A stretch of DNA of 64,000 bases from an uncultured Sinobacteraceae bacterium (GTDB lineage Bacteria; Pseudomonadota; Gammaproteobacteria; Nevskiales; Nevskiaceae): assembly GCA_903822975.1 (NCBI GenBank), contig CAIJRD010000011.1, positions 248,001 through 312,000 on the forward strand. The letters run 5' to 3'. Below the pieces are notes generated by a model. It saw nothing but the letters and a program-made list of their open reading frames with translations, was not told where the DNA came from and did no database searches. Positions 8,873-17,404 of the stretch are shown here, one piece after another (the first letter of the stretch is position 1; each line of letters starts with the position of its first letter). A program made the translations under genes and the position numbers.

Positions 8873-11047
8873 ATGCCCAAGCAGGTCTTATTCAAAAGCA
8901 ACGAAATCGTCATCGTTCTTCAAGAAGCACCAGGCGCCACTCTTTTTGTAACCTTTAATGGTATGGGCGAGGTCGCGAGCGGAGACAAGTTTTGGGGCGA
9001 CGCATTCTTTTTCAAGAAAGACATCCCGGCGGTTGGCGTCATGACAACAAGGCCCAACTGGCTCCCGAACTCACAGCTTCACCTCATAGCTGAAACAATC
9101 TTAAGCATCTGCAACGGTAGGAGAGTAATAACCTATGGGCATAGCCAAGGTGGATACTCGGCCATCAAGATGTCAAAAGCGTTGAATGCTCAAGCTGCGA
9201 TAGCATTTTGTCCGCAATTTTCGATTAATCCAAAGGACGTCGGTGATTTCGATAAGCGATACGTAAGCTATTATGGCGGCAATAACGGGGAGGCAATAAA
9301 ATCCACCGAAATCTGCCAAAATTCCTATATCTTTTTCGATCCATATGAGCCGCGCGATGCAAAAAATGCATCGCTTATCGCAGCCCTTGCACCCAAAACG
9401 GTAAAATCAATAACAGCGCCATTTAGCTCGCATTCGACAATTTTGCTATTTTCAGAATCGAAACTTTCGTCGGATCTTATCAACATGTTTTGTGCTGAAG
9501 AGTTACCGACAGCACATGCATGTAGGGGACTAGTCCGGAGGACAAGGGCTCGATCAACAACCTACCAAACGGAAAAAGTTAAAGCATTGCTAAAAAGAAT
9601 TAATAAGGGCGAGATTTTTCTGAAACGCTCAATTGAGCAGGTCCCTCAGAATCAAAGACCCGCTTTCGAGTTAATGTATTTAGTTGAGAAAAAGGATCAT
9701 GAAGCAGCCAAGTCTAAGCTCAATGAAGTTGAAAATCGATTCCTTATTTCACCTGAACCACTAACGTATTGGACGTACTTCAGACAAACTGGGTTTCTTG
9801 AAGGTGAATTAAAAGTCGCACAAATTCTAAATGAGAAATTTGCCGAAAATGAATACATTCGGATGCATGTAGCGAATACTTATATTCAGGCGAATGACTT
9901 TGTCCGCGCAGAGCCCCTTGTAGTAAAGCTGGCAGGCTCGAAATCGATTGGGAAGTACATCGGGCATATTTCGGCATTTGCTCGAAAACTCAGACGAGCT
10001 GATCTACTCGATTTAGCATTGCAAAATGCAACTTCATCTGGACAGATCTCAGAAGAAACAAAACTGGCATTAAGCATGGCAGTCTGTGAGATCTACAGTT
10101 CAACAGGCAATAGAGCGTTAGCGATTAATAAAATCAATAGTCTTACTATTGAATACTCTGAATCGCATCCCGTATTGAAACGCATCAGCGATCTGGCGAT
10201 GCGTCTTGGATTTTCTCAGGTCGCATTAACGATTCGCGATCAATGTCTAGTCCTGGATCCAACTAACGAGCAATCACGGCTGGATGTCATTGAAGCAACG
10301 ATCGCGACCGATCCTCCCACAGCATTTCAAGAATTAAGCGCCATTCTCAACTCTAACAATTCCCAGTCGAGCACGTACTGGGACCGCGTTGCCGCTCTTT
10401 TTGAACGATTAGGCGATTCAAACGGTGCGATCAATGCGGCAAATCGGTCCTTGACCATAAATAATGATAGCTCGTCGAGTCGTTTAACTCTCGCATCGGC
10501 ACATCTCAACAACGGTAATTCGAAACAAGCATTAAGTGAAATAAGCCAACTATCAATCTCCTCAACGGTGTCAGGTGAGCAACTAGAACGAGCTGTCGAT
10601 ATAGCCTTCAGGCTTCGCGAGGGTAAGTTAGCGTTAGTATTAGCTCGAAAATTAATCAGCATTTCAAGTTCTTCCCACTCGAGTCAACTTGCTCTTAGCG
10701 AGGCCTTGGTATCATGTGCTGAATTTGACGAAGCTTTGAGCATTCTTAAAGCTCTTTCTGCAGCCGTTAACGCTGGCGAGCATTTTCGCGAATCCGAATT
10801 GATTCGATTATGTCGCCTACTTCCGAAGGTTCAGTGCTTTGACATTCAGCGCAAGGTATTAGCGATAGCAATCCAATTATTTCCCAAGAGCCGGCAATTG
10901 CAAGATATCAATAGAACGAGCGCATTTATCGAACAGTTCTCGTCCGAGAGTTTGGCCAGCTCGAAAGGCGCGCTAAAATCAGACGTCAACGAATCGAATG
11001 TATCCAATTTTAAAGTGAGATTGTCAAGACTATTTAAGATGAGCTAG
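8873..11047 (+). CDS. Alpha/beta-hydrolase-like protein fused to TPR-like repeats
   Basis: 724 residues from ATG 8873, which has GGAG five bases upstream; an in-frame ATG at 8771 has no ribosome site. Residues 1-250 look like an alpha/beta hydrolase: a LFVTFNGMGE strand-turn, the nucleophile elbow GHSQGG (Ser91), an acidic stretch FDPYEPRD and a later SSHST His as possible Asp/His partners. From about 290 to 690 the chain is a series of helical TPR-like units (for example LGDSNGAINAANRSL and ALSEALVSCAEFDEAL). The C-terminus FKVRLSRLFKMS recalls the GRLFS tail of the divergent TPR protein. No signal peptide, probably cytoplasmic. Codon use is much A+T-richer than in the housekeeping block, which suggests acquisition. 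The substrate is unknown; in this setting an esterase or acyl-transfer role on a glycan is conceivable. Confidence 0.8.
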   Translation: MPKQVLFKSNEIVIVLQEAPGATLFVTFNGMGEVASGDKFWGDAFFFKKDIPAVGVMTTRPNWLPNSQLHLIAETILSICNGRRVITYGHSQGGYSAIKMSKALNAQAAIAFCPQFSINPKDVGDFDKRYVSYYGGNNGEAIKSTEICQNSYIFFDPYEPRDAKNASLIAALAPKTVKSITAPFSSHSTILLFSESKLSSDLINMFCAEELPTAHACRGLVRRTRARSTTYQTEKVKALLKRINKGEIFLKRSIEQVPQNQRPAFELMYLVEKKDHEAAKSKLNEVENRFLISPEPLTYWTYFRQTGFLEGELKVAQILNEKFAENEYIRMHVANTYIQANDFVRAEPLVVKLAGSKSIGKYIGHISAFARKLRRADLLDLALQNATSSGQISEETKLALSMAVCEIYSSTGNRALAINKINSLTIEYSESHPVLKRISDLAMRLGFSQVALTIRDQCLVLDPTNEQSRLDVIEATIATDPPTAFQELSAILNSNNSQSSTYWDRVAALFERLGDSNGAINAANRSLTINNDSSSSRLTLASAHLNNGNSKQALSEISQLSISSTVSGEQLERAVDIAFRLREGKLALVLARKLISISSSSHSSQLALSEALVSCAEFDEALSILKALSAAVNAGEHFRESELIRLCRLLPKVQCFDIQRKVLAIAIQLFPKSRQLQDINRTSAFIEQFSSESLASSKGALKSDVNESNVSNFKVRLSRLFKMS

Positions 11048-11101
11048 CACTAGGAGCGTTCGGCGATTTTCTTACTTCAGATTACTTTACGAGAAAAAGC
11101 A

Positions 11102-12802
11102 ATGCGAAAAGTGTCACTTCGAAAAAGTCCTGGCCTAACCAGTCGTAAAACGATTCGACGCCTCCTTACTCTTTTCTTAGGGCTTCCAATTTCATTTTTA
11201 GTAAGCGCCAGCCCTGACAAAGCAATCTGGCTGGCACCCTTAGATAATCTTACGCACGCCCAGGGATTTCCAGCAGGCGCGAGCGACTATATGAAGCTCT
11301 TTCAGGATGGTGCAACTTGGCCTGAGCAAATTCCACAGGTTAAGGTATTTAAGATTTATCCTTATTTTGCAGAAAATGTACCAGATGAAAAACTCGCTCA
11401 TATCGTGCGGTTCCTAAAAGCACACCATATAAAACTTGCGGTTGAAGCTGGAGCAATGAGCGCATCAACATGCGGCAGCCATGTTGAGGGCTATGGTGGG
11501 GAATTTTTGCCGAAAATTGCCGAGAAAATAACACGTGCCGGAGGCCATCTCGATTATCTTGCAATGGATGAGCCCATGTGGTTTGGTCACTTTTCTGATG
11601 GGCCGAATACCTGTCATGCAAGCATCGAAAGTGTCGCCGCAAATGTAGCTGCGAACATCAAGGCGCTAAGATCAGTCGCAAGCGATGTTGAGATTGGGGA
11701 TGTTGAACCAGGAGTCGGTCCTGGATCGACTAATATCTATGCATCAGAACTATCCAGGTGGGCTTCACAATATAAACTTGCGACAGGAACTCCGTTATCG
11801 TTTTTGCACTTAGATATAAACTGGTTCCGGCCTTGGGTTAACTCGGTTCAGGTCATTGCTTCGATATTGATGAAGGACTCGATATCATTTGGGGTAATTT
11901 ACAACGGGACGAGTTCCGACTCCACAGATGAAGAATGGTCTAGGCACGCCGAATCCAGTTATTTGACGCTGGAGATGAACGGGAGCGTTCCAGATACGGC
12001 AATATTTCAGACCTGGACTTCATATCCCAGTCAGGTTCTTCCAGTCGACGATCCGCATTCACTAACAGGCATCGCGCGCAACTACACACGCCGTTCTACG
12101 GTATTAAAAGTTGAGCGACAGAATGATAGGCTTGTTGGAATTTTAGCCGGCAGCGACGGTGGCGGCCTGCCAGGAAGGACGATTTCTATCGAGGAGCATT
12201 CATCGATTCTTGCAGATTACGTCGAAACCATTAAAACAGGTGGAATTGTCCCGCAAAACGCTACCACCGCCATATTCGCTATAAGAATCAATTCCGAGTG
12301 TGGCTGCGCCGGACACGCCAACTATGAATTCCATGGCGCCGCTTATCAGCAAGGCCCAGATATTAGAATTCACAAAGATTTCCAAAATGGCCTAAAAGGT
12401 TGGACTGCATCAGGAAGCGCGGTGTTTGGCCTTTCAACTGAGCCGACATCGCCCCATCGACTGAGGGTCGCCGCAGAAGCGCTGCAGTCGCTTAACCTGA
12501 ATTCCAATCAATTTCAGGTTTCTGGCGGACGTCCGTTCACTGCACAGTTTGATGGAGCAATGTCGGACGATAGCGAAGGAAGCGGGTTATATGCAATCAT
12601 TTTTCAGGATAAGAGCGGCCGGGAAATTAAGCGCCATATAATTCGACCCACCTCTTCCTGGTCGCCCCTTGGGAAAATCACAACAGGTCCGGGAGGCGCC
12701 TTCGCGTCTCCTGACGCAAAAGAAAATCAGATAGTTCGATTTAATTACAATGGCGATGAAAATTTTCGCCCAGCCATTTCAAACGCCTGGAAGCACCCTT
12801 AA
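11102..12802 (+). CDS. Secreted protein of unknown function, possibly glycosidase-like
   Basis: 566 residues, starting 54 bases after the hydrolase-TPR gene, so probably co-transcribed. The N-terminus is basic followed by a hydrophobic stretch (LLTLFLGLPISFLVSA) typical of a Sec signal peptide cleaved near residue 38. The mature N-terminal two thirds alternate strands and helices in a way that suggests a TIM barrel, with acidic candidates in LDYLAMDEPMWFG and LHLDINWFRPW. After about residue 420 the sequence looks like a beta-rich C-terminal domain (KDFQNGLKGWTASGSA, FTAQFDGAMSDD), similar in style to carbohydrate-binding modules. I do not recognise the family; an extracellular polysaccharide-modifying role is inference from fold-like pattern and neighbours. 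A+T-rich like the gene before it. Confidence 0.75.
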   Translation: MRKVSLRKSPGLTSRKTIRRLLTLFLGLPISFLVSASPDKAIWLAPLDNLTHAQGFPAGASDYMKLFQDGATWPEQIPQVKVFKIYPYFAENVPDEKLAHIVRFLKAHHIKLAVEAGAMSASTCGSHVEGYGGEFLPKIAEKITRAGGHLDYLAMDEPMWFGHFSDGPNTCHASIESVAANVAANIKALRSVASDVEIGDVEPGVGPGSTNIYASELSRWASQYKLATGTPLSFLHLDINWFRPWVNSVQVIASILMKDSISFGVIYNGTSSDSTDEEWSRHAESSYLTLEMNGSVPDTAIFQTWTSYPSQVLPVDDPHSLTGIARNYTRRSTVLKVERQNDRLVGILAGSDGGGLPGRTISIEEHSSILADYVETIKTGGIVPQNATTAIFAIRINSECGCAGHANYEFHGAAYQQGPDIRIHKDFQNGLKGWTASGSAVFGLSTEPTSPHRLRVAAEALQSLNLNSNQFQVSGGRPFTAQFDGAMSDDSEGSGLYAIIFQDKSGREIKRHIIRPTSSWSPLGKITTGPGGAFASPDAKENQIVRFNYNGDENFRPAISNAWKHP

Positions 12803-12867
12803 CTAACTCCACGCGTACTCGCAAAATCTCTACCAAGTTGCTCCAAGAGATGGACTAGATCGCTATA

Positions 12868-13584
12868 TTAATTGGAAGCGAGTTTATAAGCTTGTTGGTA
12901 TAACTCAATATCCATATATGTCCACTCGTGGATTGCATGAATCGTCGATATATCAATATCCGATACGGCCGCGCGCACTTCCGTTACGTTTGCTTTTTCA
13001 ACGCTAAAAGAAACTCCAAGGCGCTCCATAATGGAGTTAGAAAAGTCGCCGAGACGTTCCTGAACGCCGACAACCGAAAATCCGGCGAGATTGGTACATG
13101 CGAGTTGAAAAACCTCATTCTCTGACTTCCCAAGATCTCGAAGCTCTTGTCGGAGTTCTAGCGAGCTTCCGTGAGCAATCTGCCAGGTCATTCGATTGTA
13201 AAACTCTTCAATAAGGAATGGCTCATCCTTGATTTTCACGAACTCGGAAAGAGAATACTTACTGGCTAAAAAGGTGTTTCGAGTTTTCTCGATTCCTTTC
13301 TGGGACAGTTGCCGCCAGAAATAATATACCGATAAAAATCTGTCGACTGGATTTCGCAAAACGGTAATTACTTTACCATCGATCTTTGCGGCTGTTTTAA
13401 AACCAAAGTGACCACTAAAGAAATCAAACTGGGAAGGATCGATGCCGGCGTATTTTCTTTCGTCGTAGTGCGGAAAAACACGCAACTTTCCCTGCCCCGC
13501 TCGCTCGAATGCGCCGCGCAAAGCCGTCCCCGCTGTCTTAGGAACATGCAGGTGAATAATTCGTGACGATGCGTCTGAATCCAT
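12868..13584 (-). CDS. Sulfotransferase family protein
   Basis: 238 residues, a usual length for this family. Seen: the 5'-phosphosulfate-binding loop HVPKTAGTALR (residues about 13-23) and the 3'-phosphate-binding motif VLRNPVDRFLSVYYF (about 73-87). These are the two PAPS-binding signatures of Sulfotransfer_2-type enzymes, which move a sulfuryl group from PAPS to a carbohydrate hydroxyl. No signal peptide or membrane segment, so sulfation would occur on a cytoplasmic or lipid-linked intermediate. The start has a strong GGGGAG ribosome site. It lies downstream of a glycosyltransferase run on the same strand, separated by 114 bases. SulP and CysC genes 9-12 kb away could supply sulfate and PAPS. 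Confidence 0.88.
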   Translation of the reverse strand: MDSDASSRIIHLHVPKTAGTALRGAFERAGQGKLRVFPHYDERKYAGIDPSQFDFFSGHFGFKTAAKIDGKVITVLRNPVDRFLSVYYFWRQLSQKGIEKTRNTFLASKYSLSEFVKIKDEPFLIEEFYNRMTWQIAHGSSLELRQELRDLGKSENEVFQLACTNLAGFSVVGVQERLGDFSNSIMERLGVSFSVEKANVTEVRAAVSDIDISTIHAIHEWTYMDIELYQQAYKLASN

Positions 13585-13698
13585 TTCTCTCCCCGAGATT
13601 GTGAAATTTACGTCGAGCCAAATACTTACCAGTAGCCCGGTTTTATGTTGTTCCGCTCACATCAATCGTGATCATAAAGCGGTAGGCTTTACAATCGT

Positions 13699-14988
13699 CT
13701 ACACGAACTCGAGATTCGCAAGAACCCTATTTTCGTAAACCGCGCAGAATTTTTCCACCATCTGTGCGCGCTGAGGCGGTGGCGTAATCGCCTCTGAGAT
13801 TCTGCCCCACAACCCCTCTTCTTCGCACGCTCTCCGCATCGTCCTCGCGAGATCGCGGGCATCGCCCACGTCGAAAAGCAGACCGTTCTTTTCGGGGACA
13901 ATACGTTCGGCCATTGCTCCGCAGTTCGAGCCGATAACAGGGCGCTTAAACATCCAGGCCTCTGAAATCACGAGACAGAAAATCTCCTCCCAGACTGAGG
14001 GAACAATGCACCAGTCGATCCGAGACATACGGCTCTTTAACTGTCCAACGTGATAAGAGCCGTTAAAAATAACATTGCGCTCCGCCTCGGGGCGGAGCGC
14101 TTCCTCAGCAAGAAAATCCTCAAACAGTTTTCGTTTTGCTTCGGATGCGTAGCGGATATTGTCGCCGTTGATCTCGACGACAAAGTCTTCGAAACCAGAC
14201 GCTCTAAGCAACGCGACCGCTTCCAGAATTACGTGTATTCCTTTTGCGTCGACGAGCTGACCAAAGAAGCCGAAGCGATTGCGCGGCCCCTCGCGCTCGA
14301 CAACGAATTCATCCGGGTTATGGTTTGCCTGGCCGTTGGTAACATGCACCATCTTCTTCGGATCGAGCCCCCAGCGCTCATAGCGTTCAATCATGAACTT
14401 GCTGGGTGTGGTGAAGACATCGATTGCCTCGAAGTGTTTTTTCATCCACTTCTCACGCAGGAAGAAATGCTCCGGTGACTGCGTCGGGAAGCATTGGTGA
14501 CACCGGACCGGGGAAGCATGTGTACACAATGATCCATCTGTCTTCCGGACCATGTGGCCGTTAGCGGCACAGATCGTCATGAATTCGTGCAAGGTAAAAA
14601 CGATCTTGCAATCTGGGAGCACGCGCCGGGTGAGCGTGATCAAATCAACGCCTAGCGTCAGGAAATGGTGAAAGTGAACAACATCGGGTTGGACGATTTC
14701 CAGGAACTCGGCGAAGGACTCGATTAAGAAGGCATTACCCGCCTTGCTCCATTGGTGATCGTAGTCCCGGCTGAGAAACAGAAACTCATTCGGGCGCCCA
14801 TCAAAGCCAGTAATCCGGGCACCACTCTTGAAAAGCGCGGGATAACTGCTGTCGATCGAAGCAAGTAATTTAACGTCAATGCCAGGAACTTCACGTAGTC
14901 CTTCGAACAATTCGTAGCACACCTGCTGGGCGCCGCCACGAATCAACTCGGGGTGAAACAAACTGATTAGGAGAACTTTCATTTTCAA
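13699..14988 (-). CDS. Glycosyltransferase family 4 (GT-B fold)
   Basis: 429 residues. N-terminal Rossmann half begins KVLLISLFHPELIRGGAQQV with the Gly-rich acceptor loop, followed by PDVVHFHHF. The C-terminal GT1-type half contains NRFGFFGQLVDAKGIHVIL, the VPSVWEE acidic motif, CLVISEAWMFKRPVIGSNCG and NGLLFDVGDARDLA, which bind the nucleotide sugar in GT4 enzymes. A Cys-rich insert (CTHASPVRCHQCFP) lies near residue 165; a similar insert is known in some family-4 enzymes. The ATG overlaps the upstream GT2 stop by 4 bases, so translation is probably coupled. Donor and acceptor are unknown. Confidence 0.93.
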   Translation of the reverse strand: MKMKVLLISLFHPELIRGGAQQVCYELFEGLREVPGIDVKLLASIDSSYPALFKSGARITGFDGRPNEFLFLSRDYDHQWSKAGNAFLIESFAEFLEIVQPDVVHFHHFLTLGVDLITLTRRVLPDCKIVFTLHEFMTICAANGHMVRKTDGSLCTHASPVRCHQCFPTQSPEHFFLREKWMKKHFEAIDVFTTPSKFMIERYERWGLDPKKMVHVTNGQANHNPDEFVVEREGPRNRFGFFGQLVDAKGIHVILEAVALLRASGFEDFVVEINGDNIRYASEAKRKLFEDFLAEEALRPEAERNVIFNGSYHVGQLKSRMSRIDWCIVPSVWEEIFCLVISEAWMFKRPVIGSNCGAMAERIVPEKNGLLFDVGDARDLARTMRRACEEEGLWGRISEAITPPPQRAQMVEKFCAVYENRVLANLEFV

Positions 14989-16775
14989 ACGGCGGATTCG
15001 TTCGGACTAGTGGAACCGGTGCGTTTACGACGAGACTTCTCGGCCGGTAACTTGTTTAAGTCGGCGACGGGCACGGCATCGTTCGTATTGCCGGGCTGCT
15101 CGCTGGGAAGTAATGGCGCCAGTTGCGGATTGGGGCCGCACAGTTTGGCTTGAATCAACTCTTCCCAGTTGTTTGCAAACAGCCAACGATTTACGAGCGA
15201 GCCGCCCTCGTGCACGGGCATTCGGGTCGATCCCTTGCCTTCGAGGTGCCAGAGCTTGATGTCGTGCATCCAAGCCGGAACGCCGAGCGCGAGACTCTTT
15301 AAACAAAGGTCGGCATCTTCGTAATGACCAAATACGAAGTCTTCTGTGAATCCACCGAGACGCTCGTACCAGTGCCTGTTCATGGACATGAAGGCGCCGG
15401 TTACTGCAGGAACTGGGCGGGCGGTATGAAATCGCACGAAATCGAACGGCGCGCCCTTACCGTAATGCTCGACCCGCAACATCGTACGACGACTTAGTTG
15501 CTTGTTGTCGAGCGATGGCATGGTCTCGCTTTCGAAATACATGCCACCGTGCATTAACGATCCGTCGTCGTAATAGAGCGGCACACCAAACAACGCGGTC
15601 TGATTGGCCGGCAGCGAAAGCACCAGGTCGGTGTGTTTCTTAGCCCAATCCCGATCACGAGGAAACACGTCTGGATTGACGATCAACAGCCGGTTGCTGT
15701 GTGCATATCGCGCGGCGACGTTATTCGCCGCTCCAAAACCAGCATTGCCAGGCAATAGGACCAAGGTTTGGTCCATGCCATAGACGCTTTTGCTGATCGT
15801 TGCTTCGCGTAATAGTTGCTCCGAGAGTTCTGGACTGTTCGAGACGTAAATGAACTCGTAGTCCTCGATTCCGGGCAACCCACTGAACAGCGAGTTTTGC
15901 AGGAACAGGAATTCGGCTTTGCCATAGAGGCAGACGATAATCGAACCCTTCAGTTTCCGGTTCGAGGTGCTGAATCGCTCAACATATGGATTTGAGCAGA
16001 ACGATTGCGAGAGCTTCTTGTTGAAATTGATAATCTCGCGGCCAACCGAGCGCTCGATTGAAATGATCGCCTGAATTTGACGATTGCCAAAATACTCGGC
16101 ACCTGCAAGATAAGAAAGGCTTACATCTCGAATCTCAGAATCTTCGATAACTCTTGCTTGCAGCGCAAACGCTTGACTGGCTCCATTCGCGAGATGAAGT
16201 GTGATTTCGCAGTCTTGCGAATTCAGCATCAAGTCGGTCGAAAAGAAACCCCAAAAACCGTAAGGATGGTGGCGGCCACTTGAGAGAGCTGCCTCGACGT
16301 CCTGTCTTCGAATGCGAGCAAGATTACTTGCTTCAAACGCCATTGAGCCGGCGTTTGCAAATTTGACGACTACCCGTTCAAGGCGGCTTGACGAATCATC
16401 GATCCATCCGACGATAAAGATGCCGCCCCCGGAAGAGATCGTGATGTTCTCGAGGAAGCACGGCGGCATTTTCGCCGCCTCGATTGCCTGGAAGATCGGA
16501 GTGTCAATTTCCGGCGGAGGCGAACTGATCGGTGGCAGTGGCTTCGGCATAATTTCGGAGAAATTGCGGGGCCTGCCTTCCCGACGGCCATAAACCAAAT
16601 AATGCTCCCAACCCGATCCAAACTCGCCGGCCGCAACTGCTGCGGAAACATCGGGATTGCACTCGAGATAGCTCAATTCATCAAACTGATCCCGTTCAGA
16701 ATTTTGCGCCCCTGCTGCGGGGCGCACCCTGGCTTTAGCCGGCCCCGCGGCCTTTGTCGTTTTACGCTTGCTCAA
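14985..16775 (-). CDS. Glycosyltransferase family 2 with N-terminal YPDV-type repeat
   Basis: 596 residues. A basic, Ala/Lys/Pro-rich start is followed at about 32-70 by one copy of the repeat FDELSYLECNPDV...HYLVYGRREGR that also occurs in the next two upstream genes. A middle beta-rich segment (about 105-230) precedes the GT2 domain (about 275-555). Seen in the GT2 part: KGSIIVCLYG, LLPGNAGFGAANNVA, LLIVNPDVFP (DXD-like), AVTGAFMSMNRHWYERLGGF and FGHYEDADLCLK, as in rhamnosyl/galactofuranosyl-type GT2 enzymes. It is cytoplasmic by sequence, 12 bases downstream of the YPDV-repeat gene and overlapping the following GT4 gene by 4 bases. The substrate is not predictable. Confidence 0.92.
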   Translation of the reverse strand: MSKRKTTKAAGPAKARVRPAAGAQNSERDQFDELSYLECNPDVSAAVAAGEFGSGWEHYLVYGRREGRPRNFSEIMPKPLPPISSPPPEIDTPIFQAIEAAKMPPCFLENITISSGGGIFIVGWIDDSSSRLERVVVKFANAGSMAFEASNLARIRRQDVEAALSSGRHHPYGFWGFFSTDLMLNSQDCEITLHLANGASQAFALQARVIEDSEIRDVSLSYLAGAEYFGNRQIQAIISIERSVGREIINFNKKLSQSFCSNPYVERFSTSNRKLKGSIIVCLYGKAEFLFLQNSLFSGLPGIEDYEFIYVSNSPELSEQLLREATISKSVYGMDQTLVLLPGNAGFGAANNVAARYAHSNRLLIVNPDVFPRDRDWAKKHTDLVLSLPANQTALFGVPLYYDDGSLMHGGMYFESETMPSLDNKQLSRRTMLRVEHYGKGAPFDFVRFHTARPVPAVTGAFMSMNRHWYERLGGFTEDFVFGHYEDADLCLKSLALGVPAWMHDIKLWHLEGKGSTRMPVHEGGSLVNRWLFANNWEELIQAKLCGPNPQLAPLLPSEQPGNTNDAVPVADLNKLPAEKSRRKRTGSTSPNESAV

Positions 16776-16787
16776 GAGAACCCCTGA

Positions 16788-17294
16788 TCAACCCCTGCGA
16801 AGACTGAAATTTGCAACCGGCATGCGCCCCTCGCGATAGCCGACCGTCTCGAAATGATGTTGGCCAGACGCAAAGTCTTCGCGCCTGACGCTCGCGAGCA
16901 CATCCGGATACTGGGAAAGATACCATTCTTCAACCACTTCGATTTGATACGGCATTCGATGCTCAAAATAGCCGAACTGGCAGTAGTGATCTTTGGCAGT
17001 TTTGATTCGGCCTTGCTCAATCGACTCATTAATATCCGGATATTTACTTCTGTACCACTGCTCATCTACATAAATCGTAGAGATTCGGCTTTTCAACAAC
17101 TGAGAAAGAAAATGCTTTTCGACCGTAATCAGGTCCAGACTCTTGTGAGGTACTAGAATTTTCAGGTTTGTAAGCTGAGCATAAGTACCAAGATCTGCCG
17201 CCATTTCAACCAAGTGAATCCGCTCCGGTAAGTTTGTCATTTGATTTACCCAACCTGCTGCGCAGCCCGCTGTCAATACTTGCGACGATGACAT
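16788..17294 (-). CDS. Small protein made of two YPDV-type repeats
   Basis: 168 residues. After a leader of about 75 residues come two copies of a repeat of about 45 residues: WYRSKYPDINESIEQG...HYCQFGYFEHRMP and WYLSQYPDVLASV...HHFETVGYREGRMP. Conserved positions are Tyr-Pro-Asp, His-Tyr/Phe, Gly-Tyr and Glu-x-Arg. The same unit occurs once in the downstream GT2 and twice in the upstream GT fusion, so this looks like a free-standing form of their accessory domain. No enzyme motif is visible. Met19 (17240) is a plausible alternative start, because residues 1-18 look less protein-like and neither start has a strong ribosome site. Role unknown; a protein-protein or glycan-binding adaptor for the transferases is a guess. 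Confidence 0.78.
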   Translation of the reverse strand: MSSSQVLTAGCAAGWVNQMTNLPERIHLVEMAADLGTYAQLTNLKILVPHKSLDLITVEKHFLSQLLKSRISTIYVDEQWYRSKYPDINESIEQGRIKTAKDHYCQFGYFEHRMPYQIEVVEEWYLSQYPDVLASVRREDFASGQHHFETVGYREGRMPVANFSLRRG

Positions 17295-17404
17295 CGGTTA
17301 ATCGTCTTGAATTCCATGCTCCGTTAATTCCATGCCCCGCATTCATGGCAATTTATGTACCAGATGCATAAGTATAGTCTGCACTCATATAAGGCTTGTG
17401 ACGA

